Source: Cellulosilyticum sp. I15G10I2 (GTDB lineage: Bacteria; Bacillota; Clostridia; Lachnospirales; Cellulosilyticaceae). Taken from it: a stretch of DNA of 64,000 nt. The stretch lies in the NCBI RefSeq assembly GCF_900095725.1, contig NZ_FMMP01000009.1:186001-250000 (forward strand). The letters run 5' to 3'. How positions within the stretch are numbered: position 1 is the first letter of the stretch; every line of letters starts with the position of its first letter. The notes beneath the pieces were generated by a model, which worked only from the letters and a program-made list of their open reading frames with translations, ran no database searches and had not been told where the DNA came from. This document shows, in pieces, positions 43,712 through 51,818 of this stretch. A program made the position numbers and the translations under genes.

Positions 43712-44165
43712 GCACCTCTGACTCTTGTAGTATAATTTGATAAAGTATCTGTGCTGTTATGTGTTCACCTAAAAGATATCTGATTTTTTCGCTTCGAAAT
43801 ATGTTCTCATTTCTTTGGTCATTGCAAAGACTGATCATTTTTTCTATGTTAAACAATTTTTTTCCTGCTTTGCATAACACTATATTATCAACATCACTTT
43901 CTGATAATGCAAATATATACTGAAAACTCTTTTCCTTCTCCAGCAAAAACGGTTCTGCTAAAACTAAAACAGAAATTCCGTTTTTCTCCAAAAGCTCGGT
44001 CATTTGTTTTGCGAGGTCAGTTTCTCCTAATACAATCGCAAAGGGACATATTTTATCATCCTCCGTTACAAATCCACCTTTTTCTAAAAACTTATCCAGC
44101 TTTATCATAAGATACCCCACACCAATAACGGGAATCAGCAAGCTAACAATTAGCAGTATAGACAT
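43701..44165 (-). CDS. Small membrane-anchored protein with a degenerate RCK_N-like domain
   Basis: 154 residues. One N-terminal helix (2-21) is followed by a Rossmann-like half domain. FAIVLGETDLAKQMTELL (43-60) matches the first strand and helix of TrkA-type RCK domains but lacks the GxGxxG loop, and ALSESDVDNIVLCKAGKKLF with ISLCNDQRNENIF (86-124) matches the later RCK segment. It is the first gene of the potassium operon and overlaps ktrB. I infer a tethered regulator or pseudo-RCK subunit; I do not know a named family. Confidence 0.7.
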   Translation of the reverse strand: MSILLIVSLLIPVIGVGYLMIKLDKFLEKGGFVTEDDKICPFAIVLGETDLAKQMTELLEKNGISVLVLAEPFLLEKEKSFQYIFALSESDVDNIVLCKAGKKLFNIEKMISLCNDQRNENIFRSEKIRYLLGEHITAQILYQIILQESEVHGE

Positions 44166-44274
44166 ATTTTCACCTACCTTAAAATTTTCGTATGCTACTA
44201 TTCTACTCTTTTCGACGTTAAGATTGTGTTAATGTTTCCTGGACTGATATAAATAAAGTATAAAGATTAAGTAT

Positions 44275-44310
44275 AAAAAAGCCTCCCTAGCTCAACAAAG
44301 TCTGGGAGAC
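44275..44310 (-). terminator. Terminator of the MarR-MATE operon
   Basis: GTCTCCC and GGGAGGC pair on the minus strand around an 18-nt-type loop, followed by TTTTTT (44275-44280). It separates the MATE gene from the potassium operon. Confidence 0.8.
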
Positions 44311-44366
44311 ATAAAAATACTTCACTATTAGATTTCTAAGTTTTCTATTTCATCGTGCATAGCAAA

Positions 44367-45716
44367 TTACTGTACTTGAGTGTCCAGAATCCTCATTTCC
44401 TTCTTTAGGAGTACTACTGTATAGATTGTAGACAAAAAGTCTGCTATTGGAAATGAAATCCATATTCCTAATAATCCTAGTCCATAAATTCTTGGTAGAA
44501 TAAGGACAAGAGGAATAAAAAAGATAACTTGTCTTGAGAGTGTTAATAATAATGAAGGCATGGCTTTCCCAAGAGATTGAAATAAAGAAGCCCCTATAAC
44601 TTGCACCCCTATAACAGGTACCATAGCAATAACTATCCGCAGTGCATAAGTACCATTTTCAATGAGTTCTGGGTCATTATCAAACATCCCTATAATAAAG
44701 CCAGGAAAGACCTGCCCAATCAAAGTACTAAATACTGCAAATACGGTTGTAGCAATAATGGATAACTTCAATACTTCTTTTACCCTGTCTATGCGCTTAG
44801 CCCCATAATTATAACCTGCAATAGGCTGCATCCCTTGGACAATCCCAAACAGCGGCATGAATAAGAACATAATGATACGATTGACAACGCCGTATACAGA
44901 TATCGCTAGATCCCCGCCGTAAAAGGCAAGAGAGTTGTTGAGTATGATCGCTATAATACTGCCTGCAGCCTGTCTGGCAAAAGAAGGAAAGCCAACTGCC
45001 ATAGTTTCTCTAAGAATTGTCCAATCTGGTTTTAAATGATGTAATTTTACTTTTAGAGTACTTTTCCCGCCATAAAGATAAAACAATATATAGATAACAG
45101 AAGCTAATTGGGATAAGATGGTAGCCAAAGCAGCTCCACGAATCCCCATATTTAATGGGAAAATAAATATATAATCCAATATAATATTTAAAATAGTACC
45201 CACTAACATCGAAAACATAGCTGCTTTTGCATTGCCTTCTGCACGAATAAGATTATTAGTAGACATTGCAAAGGGAAAGTAAATGCTTCCGATTAAAATA
45301 ACTTGTAAATATTCTTTTGCATAAGGCAGTAATACATCAGTAGCCCCAAAAAGTCTTAATAAAGGATCTATAAAAATAAGTCCTAAAACACATATAAGTA
45401 TACCAAGTATACCCACTGCTAAAAATGAATTGCCTGCTACATGATCAGCTTTCTCAATATCTTTAGCTCCTAAGTCCCTTGAAATAATAGAAGCTGCACC
45501 AATCCCTATCATCTGCGCAATAGCCATAACCATCATCTGTACAGGAAATGCAATCGTCAGTCCACCTATAGCAAGATAGCCAATCCCTCTTCCGATAAAA
45601 ATAGTATCTACGATATTATACAATGCATTAACCAGCATCCCTATTGTAGCTGGTAATGATAAATTGATAAGTAGCTTGGTCATCTTTTCATTTTCAAGCC
45701 TATCATTTCTCTCCAC
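44367..45716 (-). CDS. MATE-family efflux transporter
   Basis: 449 residues with twelve predicted helices and the MATE repeat blocks LSLPATIGMLVNALYNIVDT and, in the second half, MAVGFPSFARQAAGSI followed by GVVNRIIMFLFMPLFGI. Na- or H-coupled exporters of this family remove cationic drugs or metabolites. The start is GTG at 45716 with GGGGG 7 nt upstream. It lies 34 nt after the MarR gene, so both belong to one autoregulated operon. Confidence 0.92.
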   Translation of the reverse strand: MERNDRLENEKMTKLLINLSLPATIGMLVNALYNIVDTIFIGRGIGYLAIGGLTIAFPVQMMVMAIAQMIGIGAASIISRDLGAKDIEKADHVAGNSFLAVGILGILICVLGLIFIDPLLRLFGATDVLLPYAKEYLQVILIGSIYFPFAMSTNNLIRAEGNAKAAMFSMLVGTILNIILDYIFIFPLNMGIRGAALATILSQLASVIYILFYLYGGKSTLKVKLHHLKPDWTILRETMAVGFPSFARQAAGSIIAIILNNSLAFYGGDLAISVYGVVNRIIMFLFMPLFGIVQGMQPIAGYNYGAKRIDRVKEVLKLSIIATTVFAVFSTLIGQVFPGFIIGMFDNDPELIENGTYALRIVIAMVPVIGVQVIGASLFQSLGKAMPSLLLTLSRQVIFFIPLVLILPRIYGLGLLGIWISFPIADFLSTIYTVVLLKKEMRILDTQVQ

Positions 45717-45750
45717 CTGATCGCCCCCTTTATTTCTAAATATAACTTCA

Positions 45751-46191
45751 TCAATTTTCTTTCATATAAGCCATTGTGCTGTTAACCATTTTTTCCATAA
45801 TTCTATAAAGCATCGCTCTCTCTTCTTCACTTAAATCAGATACTAAAATATCTGTCCATGAAGCCAGCATCTTATGAAGCACAGGCTGTATTTCTCTTGC
45901 CTTATCTGTAATAAATATATTATATGCTCTTCGATCCTCAGGATTTTTTCTCCGCATCACGTAGCCAGCTTTCTCTAGTTTGTCGATAGCTCTTGCTGTA
46001 GTTCCCTTATCTATCATAAGCTTTTGTGATAATTCTTCCTGACTGATTCCATCACGTTCATATAAAATAAACAGAAAAATGTATTGGCCGCTGCCTATAT
46101 TATAAGCCTTCATTTGACTTGATATATAGGATTGCGCGCGACGATAAAGAATAGATATGTATCTTCCTACGGATTTATCACACCCGTTCAT
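45751..46191 (-). CDS. MarR-family transcriptional regulator
   Basis: About 146 residues from the ATG at 46191, which has GGAGGTG 7 nt upstream; the longer frame to 46284 would run through the operator and promoter. The winged helix is seen as GISQEELSQKLMIDKGTTAR and the wing MRRKNPEDRRAYNIFIT. Two mirror-image AGTTG-N6-CAACT sites flank the promoter, a pattern typical of self-repression. It should control the MATE exporter in response to a toxic compound. Confidence 0.92.
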   Translation of the reverse strand: MNGCDKSVGRYISILYRRAQSYISSQMKAYNIGSGQYIFLFILYERDGISQEELSQKLMIDKGTTARAIDKLEKAGYVMRRKNPEDRRAYNIFITDKAREIQPVLHKMLASWTDILVSDLSEEERAMLYRIMEKMVNSTMAYMKEN

Positions 46192-46210
46192 TAAATCACC
46201 TCCACACAAA

Positions 46211-46268
46211 ATAGTTGCATCCACAACTATGAGTATTATACAATAAAAATAGTTGTGGATGCAACTAT
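46211..46268 (-). promoter_or_regulatory. MarR promoter-operator with two mirror-image sites
   Basis: ATAGTTGCATCCACAACTAT (46211-46230) and its reverse complement (46249-46268) flank the minus-strand -10 TATAAT (46240-46235). A TTGCAT -35 (46264-46259, 18-bp spacer) lies within the second site. Each site is itself a palindrome with ATAGTTG/CAACTAT arms. The first site would cover the transcription start. Confidence 0.8.
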
Positions 46269-46326
46269 TTTTATTTGGCAACATAATCCTACTATCAGCT
46301 ATTATATTGCGCGTCTACTAAGGGGA

Positions 46327-46370
46327 TATAAAAGGTGGCATCCCACTAACTTGGGATACCACCTTTTATA
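46327..46370. terminator. Terminator downstream of the stalk/PrcB gene
   Basis: A 19-bp stem, TATAAAAGGTGGCATCCCA with TGGGATACCACCTTTTATA (one mismatch), around CTAACT. It ends the minus-strand gene at 46445 and shields the MarR promoter. Confidence 0.8.
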
Positions 46371-46444
46371 TTCATATCAATATTATATTGGAGATTATCG
46401 TAAATAATGAAGCCTATAGCCCCTAATCACTAGGGGTAACATCA

Positions 46445-47353
46445 TCAATCTTCCACTTGAAGTTGTTTTCCAAACCTCTTAGTCAGATCCTCAACTGTCC
46501 GTTTACTCTCTTCATCATTTTGCTGTTGTTTCGTAAAATCTCCCTGAATTTTTTCTATACTTCCTTTATGAAATCTAACTACGACATTTGGGTAGGTCAA
46601 GGCCTGGGTAACGAAGTCATTTTTCTCTGGGGCTGCTAATACAGCATGAACATAGCCTGTTCCTTGTATGACTTCAGTTATACTGTCTATTATCAGCCTA
46701 TAACCACCAGTTGGCTGCTCTCCAGCCGCTGCGAGTACATACTTCCAATTACCCGCATCTAAAGCGTAAATACCTTCTGTCTTAAAATTATCTTGATGCC
46801 ATTTTTTTAAAACTTCATTTTCTTGAACTATTTCCGGATCCACTATCTCAAAGTATACTCTTCTTTCAACACCTATCATATCCCCCTCGCTGCTAGATTT
46901 AATAATCATTGCGTGTAAGGATTGATTCCAGTCTACTTTGGCTCCTAAAGCTTCTGCAACAAAACGGCCAGGAATAAAAGTTCTTCCCTCCACAATTTTT
47001 GCCGGCACCTCGAGCTTTAAAGTCTCCGCTGTTGATGTACCTCCAACACGTCTTATTACCGTTGCAGTATTTTTATTAACAAATAACTCAATATGAATTG
47101 CCTCTTTATGAATTGCAACACTCCCCCTCTCTTGCTGCCACTCAACTTTGGCTCCTAAGTTTTCCATAACCCCTCTTAAAGGGATCAATATATTATTATT
47201 TTCAATAAACGGTTCTGCATCTATTAACAGCCACCGCCCATTAACTTGAATACCAATGCCCGTATTACTTGGTGCAGCCCATACTGTACCTGATAAAATA
47301 AAGATGCAGCACATACCTATTGCAGCACTTTTTCTTAAGTTTAATCTAATCAT
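46445..47353 (-). CDS. Secreted stalk-domain (copper amine oxidase N-like) protein with PrcB-like C-terminus
   Basis: About 302 residues from the ATG at 47353 (GAGGAGG upstream). Signal peptide to about residue 27 (ends TVWAAPS). A stalk domain follows, with paired blocks NILIPLRGVMENLGAKVEW and RTFIPGRFVAEALGAKVDW. The C-terminal part contains VLAAAGEQPTGGYRLIIDSI, typical of PrcB-like domains that bind proteases in spirochaetes. Predicted to be exported and held in the cell wall. Function unknown. Confidence 0.8.
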   Translation of the reverse strand: MIRLNLRKSAAIGMCCIFILSGTVWAAPSNTGIGIQVNGRWLLIDAEPFIENNNILIPLRGVMENLGAKVEWQQERGSVAIHKEAIHIELFVNKNTATVIRRVGGTSTAETLKLEVPAKIVEGRTFIPGRFVAEALGAKVDWNQSLHAMIIKSSSEGDMIGVERRVYFEIVDPEIVQENEVLKKWHQDNFKTEGIYALDAGNWKYVLAAAGEQPTGGYRLIIDSITEVIQGTGYVHAVLAAPEKNDFVTQALTYPNVVVRFHKGSIEKIQGDFTKQQQNDEESKRTVEDLTKRFGKQLQVED

Positions 47354-47403
47354 GATACATTCCTCCTCATTAACCATTCGGATTATTCTATTACATTAAA
47401 TAC

Positions 47404-50319
47404 CTATCTAATGATTTGAAGTTGATTTAATATCCTTGTTAAGATCGTTCTCTCTTTTTCATCAAAAATAAATTCTAGGCCATATTCATATAAATTTCCA
47501 TTTACCTCATTCGCCCACACAGGACAGCCATAGAGTTTGATTTCTTTACCTAGGAGCTGTGTTGTAAATTGAAGCACCATATCTCTTTTAACAGGAAATC
47601 TTATGTTAGAAATAAAACACAAGCCTCCCGGCCCTATATTTTTAACTAATACTTTGGTATTACCTACCCTTGTTTTTTTTCCTTGAATCTCTAAAATTGT
47701 CATATCAGACTGTAATAGCTCAGTAAACTGAATCCTAAAGAACTTGCGTCTTTCTTCATGGGATAAGCCTCGCCTATTCCTGTCACTAGTAGGTCCACAC
47801 TTCTTCACAGCTAACAGCATCTCAAAATCATTCTGAGAGATCGGTTTGCTAAATAAATAACCCTGTCCCAAATAACAATTCAATTTTCGCAAGTAATCAA
47901 GCTGTTCCCATGTCTCAATACCTTCTGCAACTAATTTGATTTTAAGTTCCTTCGCTAAGTTAATCATAGATTTTACAATGATAGTAGTCGTTTCATTTAA
48001 AGGAATATCCTTAGTAAATATGCGATCTATTTTCAAAATATCCACCTTAAATCTATTTAAATATTCTAAAGATGCAAAACCTGTTCCAAAATCATCAAGA
48101 GCTACCTGTATGCCCAACGCTTGTAATTTCTTGATATTATGAATCACTTGCTCAAAATTGCTATTAAGAACATTCTCTAAAATTTCTACTATTATAAAGC
48201 TTGGATCTAATTTAAATTCATCGATTATGACTTTAATATGCTCTACAAAATCTTTTTCATAAAATTGGACACTGGAATAATTAATGGCTATTTTTATAGC
48301 TGGAAAACCTCCACTTATCCAGCTTTTATAAGTACGACATACCTCTCTTAATATCCATTTGCCTATATCAACAATAAACCCTGCCTCTTCTGCTATAGCA
48401 ATAAACTCATCGGATGACACAATCCCCCAAGTTGGATGTTCCCAACGAATCAATGCTTCTGCTGAGGTAATTTCACTTGTTTGCAAGTTAACTTGGGGCT
48501 GATAATACACTCTTAGCTGGTTCTTTTGTATCGCTTTACACAAATCATTTCTCAGGGTAAAGTCTTTGTAGTTTTGTATATCCATATCATGAGAATAGAA
48601 AGTATACCTATTCTTGCCCTGTTCTTTTGCACGAAGCAGTGCAATGTTGGCATATTTTATAAGCGAATCAGTATCTTGTTCATCATAAATATACGTACTT
48701 ATACCTACACTCATCGTAACATTTAGTTCATACGTATCTATCTCAAAAGAATGGGAAAATAACTGAATAATGTTTTTAGCAACATTCTCATATGCTGCTA
48801 TACTCTCTAAATTTGATACAATAACAGCAAACTGATCCCCCGAGTAACGTGCAATAAATGCCTGTTCACCTAAAAAAGCTTTTAACCGCTCTGTTATTTG
48901 AACAATTAACTTATCTGCAAGCTGATAACCTACTGCATCATTAATGTATTTGAAACCATCAATATCTAACATCATGATTACAAATGTATAGAAGTTTTTC
49001 TTGGCATCCTCACATAAATATTGAATATGTTTTTTAAAATAAGAACGATTAGGGAGGTTTGTTAATTCATCATGGGTTGCAATATGCACCATCTTTTTTT
49101 CCATGTTTATTTTTTCTGTAATGTCCTGAACTGTACCATAAACATAAATTAACCTGCCATCCGTATCTCGTATCGCCTCAATTAAATTGTGTAAATTCCT
49201 TACGTCACCATCAGGTTTAATAATCCGAAATGCCATACTCGAGAAATATTCCTGTGAGGGGTTCTTTAAACTTTCTTCTAAATTACTTTGTATCATACCT
49301 CTGTCGTCTGGATGAATAAAGTTCAGGGCCCCTTCAAAAGTTCCGTCAAATTGCCCGGGCGTTATACCATAAATATGATAGGTTTCATCAGACCAATAGA
49401 TCTTACCACGAACCACGTCCATTTCCCAGCTGCCCATTTGTGCTAGATGCTGTGCTCTTGCAAGGCTTTTATAACTTTTTTCCAGTTTTTCTTCTAACTG
49501 TTTCTTTTCTGTTATATCCTGTAACGTTCCTACAATACTTATAACTTGATCCCCTTCGCCAAATAGAGGTTCCCCCCTAGAAATAACAATTTTTTCTGGT
49601 CCATCAGACTGCGGAATACGGTACTCAATTTCATAACTTTTTCCATTTAGACAATCCTTTACTGCATTTTCTACTTTTACTTGATCTTTAGGGTGAATCA
49701 ATTTGAGAATACTATCATAGTCTTTTTTAAATGCTAATGGTTGAATATTATAGATTCGATACAGCTCCTCTGACCAATAAATCTGATCCTCTATCACATC
49801 ATATTTCCAACTTCCAACCCCGGCTACTTTTTGTGCTTGATTCAGATTATCCCCAAATGTCTTTAACTCATTCTCTATCAGTTTCTGTTTTGTAATATCC
49901 TGTATAATACCAATCATCTTAATGGGGGTATTCTGTTCATCACATAATACTTTCGTTTTTTCATGCACATACTTTTCTATTCCACCCGGCGTCACAATAC
50001 GATATTCTATATCATATTCTTTGCCTGTTAAAGCACCCTCTGCTGCTTGTTTTACCCTCTGCAGATCATCCCCTTGTATATATAAATAAAAACTCTCAAG
50101 TTTACCATCAAAATCTTGGGGCGTACACCCCATAATATCATAAACCTCATCTGTGAAAAAAATCTCATCCTTTTGCAGATCATGGGTCCAGCTTCCAATG
50201 TGACAAAGCTGCTGTCCATAAATAACATTCTCTTTTAGCTGGTTAAATTTTGTTTTTACTTCCTGTTTTTCTGTATCATCTAAAAGAACTTTTAATATAT
50301 CTTTTTTCCACATAGCCAT
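47404..50319 (-). CDS. PAS-PAS-PAS-GGDEF-EAL-PilZ protein, probable c-di-GMP phosphodiesterase
   Basis: 971 residues. Three PAS domains with PAC motifs follow in tandem (about 30-150, 155-280, 285-405), each with an SW(K/E/T) and GT(L/V)QDIT-like signature. The GGDEF domain is degenerate, SGDQF in place of GGDEF, so it probably does not make c-di-GMP. The EAL domain keeps its catalytic marks: EALIRW, DDFGTGFASL, KIDRIF, VAEGIET and GYLFSKP. The C-terminal PilZ domain has RRKFFRIQF and NIGPGGLCF, a c-di-GMP-binding pair. A c-di-GMP-I riboswitch lies upstream, so the enzyme that degrades the signal is itself controlled by it. Likely cytoplasmic, since no membrane helix is seen. Confidence 0.92.
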   Translation of the reverse strand: MAMWKKDILKVLLDDTEKQEVKTKFNQLKENVIYGQQLCHIGSWTHDLQKDEIFFTDEVYDIMGCTPQDFDGKLESFYLYIQGDDLQRVKQAAEGALTGKEYDIEYRIVTPGGIEKYVHEKTKVLCDEQNTPIKMIGIIQDITKQKLIENELKTFGDNLNQAQKVAGVGSWKYDVIEDQIYWSEELYRIYNIQPLAFKKDYDSILKLIHPKDQVKVENAVKDCLNGKSYEIEYRIPQSDGPEKIVISRGEPLFGEGDQVISIVGTLQDITEKKQLEEKLEKSYKSLARAQHLAQMGSWEMDVVRGKIYWSDETYHIYGITPGQFDGTFEGALNFIHPDDRGMIQSNLEESLKNPSQEYFSSMAFRIIKPDGDVRNLHNLIEAIRDTDGRLIYVYGTVQDITEKINMEKKMVHIATHDELTNLPNRSYFKKHIQYLCEDAKKNFYTFVIMMLDIDGFKYINDAVGYQLADKLIVQITERLKAFLGEQAFIARYSGDQFAVIVSNLESIAAYENVAKNIIQLFSHSFEIDTYELNVTMSVGISTYIYDEQDTDSLIKYANIALLRAKEQGKNRYTFYSHDMDIQNYKDFTLRNDLCKAIQKNQLRVYYQPQVNLQTSEITSAEALIRWEHPTWGIVSSDEFIAIAEEAGFIVDIGKWILREVCRTYKSWISGGFPAIKIAINYSSVQFYEKDFVEHIKVIIDEFKLDPSFIIVEILENVLNSNFEQVIHNIKKLQALGIQVALDDFGTGFASLEYLNRFKVDILKIDRIFTKDIPLNETTTIIVKSMINLAKELKIKLVAEGIETWEQLDYLRKLNCYLGQGYLFSKPISQNDFEMLLAVKKCGPTSDRNRRGLSHEERRKFFRIQFTELLQSDMTILEIQGKKTRVGNTKVLVKNIGPGGLCFISNIRFPVKRDMVLQFTTQLLGKEIKLYGCPVWANEVNGNLYEYGLEFIFDEKERTILTRILNQLQIIR

Positions 50320-50368
50320 ATCGCCCTCTCCTTTAGATGTATTTTATAGCCAGAGTATCCTAAAAAGC

Positions 50369-50401
50369 AAAAAAGCTGTAGCCTGCAAATAGCCACAACT
50401 T
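50369..50401 (-). terminator. Riboswitch expression-platform terminator
   Basis: On the minus strand AAGTTGTGGC pairs with GCTACAGCTT (two G-U wobbles), followed by TTTTTT. It lies between the c-di-GMP aptamer and the coding start. A second hairpin AATATTAGT/ACTAATATT sits between aptamer and terminator. Which state c-di-GMP favours is not clear from the sequence. Confidence 0.75.
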
Positions 50402-50436
50402 TAAATATTAGTAAGTACAACTAATATTACACACTT

Positions 50437-50510
50437 TGCAACTCAACCATCATAGTTCTTCCACCTTAGACTTGTAGCTTTGCGTCCCTACCTTTCGATA
50501 AGTTTGCCTA
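50437..50510 (-). ncRNA. Cyclic di-GMP-I (GEMM) riboswitch aptamer
   Basis: On the minus strand the GEMM core runs GGCAAAC, a stem capped by the tetraloop CGAAAG, GGGACGCAAAGC, then ACAAGTCTAAGG, a variable stem, and ATGGTTGAGTTGC. The closing stem pairs GCAA with TTGC. The constant bases of the class I c-di-GMP aptamer and its GAAA tetraloop are all present. It lies about 120 nt upstream of the PAS-GGDEF-EAL-PilZ gene. Confidence 0.92.
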
Positions 50511-50611
50511 TTTTATCATCATATATTATAAATATTATAATACTTTTATAGTAAATTACAATAACTAAATAACTAAAGTGCCAGTACCTCATTAAAACTA
50601 ATAGAAAACAC

Positions 50612-50640
50612 TTGACTTAGCCTATACTATAGGGTTTATA
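50612..50640 (+). promoter_or_regulatory. Promoter upstream of the SDR gene
   Basis: TTGACT (50612-50617) and TTTATA (50635-50640) with a 17-bp spacer, about 100 bp before the start codon. Confidence 0.45.
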
Positions 50641-50739
50641 GTAAGCTTAATACTGGTTTAAAATTTAAATATATTTAACTTTTATGGTAACTGTGGTATA
50701 AGTTAAAATACTCTTATACAAATGAAAGGATGATAATCA

Positions 50740-51759
50740 ATGAAAGCATTATTAATCGGCGGAACAGGCACAATAAGCCTTGCAATTTCTAAATTATTAA
50801 TTGAACTCGGCTGGGAACTCTACTTACTTAATCGTGCCAATCATTCAGAAGAAATCAAAAATGATAAGGTTAAATTTGTTACTTGTGATATCAATGATGA
50901 AGAAAAGGCAGCACAGCTACTTGAGGGACTTGATTTTGATGTTGTAGCAGATTTTATTGCATTTTTGCCTGAGCAATTAGAAAGAGATTATCGCTTGTTT
51001 CAAAGCAGAACCAAGCAATTTATTTTTATAAGTTCTGCATCTATTTATCAAAAACCACTTTCTGATTATAGAATCACAGAAGGCACGCCTCTTTCTAATC
51101 CGTATTGGGAATACTCCAGAAATAAGATCGCTTGTGAGGATTATCTTATGAAAATGTATCGTGAGAGGGGTTTTCCTATTACTATTATCAGACCAAGCCA
51201 TACCTATGGTAACCGCTCTATCCCCCTTGGTGTTCAAGGGACCAAGGGAAGCTGGCAAGTTGCGCGGCGTATGTTAGAAGGCAAACCTGTAATTATTCAT
51301 GGTGATGGTACCTCTTTATGGACAATGACACATAATAGTGATTTCGCCAAAGGCTTTGTGGGGTTAATGGGTAATATACATGCCATTGGAGAAGCTGTAC
51401 AGATTACCTCCGACGAAACATTAACTTGGAATCAAATTTATCAAGTTGTTGCTGATGCTTTAGGGGTAAAGTTAAATGCCGTTCATATTGCTTCCTCCTT
51501 TCTAGATGCTTGCAGCGACCAGGATTATCATGGAGGCCTAATAGGTGATAAGGCCAACTCTGTTGTATTTGATAACAGCAAATTAAAACGCCTCGTCCCA
51601 GGTTTTACAGCTGTAACACGTTTCGATCAAGGTATCAAACAAACCGTTAAATACATTTTAGAACATCCAAAATACCAAACCTCAGACCCCGCATTCGATA
51701 GATGGTGTGACCGAGTCATCTTTACACTGAATAATGCAATCAATGAAATAAATCAATAA
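50740..51759 (+). CDS. NAD-dependent epimerase/dehydratase (extended SDR)
   Basis: 339 residues. NAD-binding GGTGTIS at 8-14, then an active-site region with FISSASIYQK and YSRNKIACEDYL (Tyr-x3-Lys-type YSRNK). IIRPSHTYGNRSIP and the C-terminal WNQIYQVVADALG are typical of nucleotide-sugar and similar epimerases. GAAAGGATG precedes the ATG. The WYL regulator follows 60 nt on, so it may be controlled by it. Substrate unknown. Confidence 0.87.
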   Translation: MKALLIGGTGTISLAISKLLIELGWELYLLNRANHSEEIKNDKVKFVTCDINDEEKAAQLLEGLDFDVVADFIAFLPEQLERDYRLFQSRTKQFIFISSASIYQKPLSDYRITEGTPLSNPYWEYSRNKIACEDYLMKMYRERGFPITIIRPSHTYGNRSIPLGVQGTKGSWQVARRMLEGKPVIIHGDGTSLWTMTHNSDFAKGFVGLMGNIHAIGEAVQITSDETLTWNQIYQVVADALGVKLNAVHIASSFLDACSDQDYHGGLIGDKANSVVFDNSKLKRLVPGFTAVTRFDQGIKQTVKYILEHPKYQTSDPAFDRWCDRVIFTLNNAINEINQ

Positions 51760-51818
51760 TATATAATGAATGTGAATAAAGATTATATACGTTGAAGTTA
51801 AGATAGGAGTGTGAACTT

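Noticed and set aside
44166-44274. ydaO-type c-di-AMP riboswitch upstream of the potassium operon
   Set aside because: Only about 110 bp separate the gene from the neighbouring terminator and none of the conserved ydaO segments is visible.
46192-46284. Longer N-terminus of the MarR protein
   Set aside because: It would be encoded by the promoter and the two operators.
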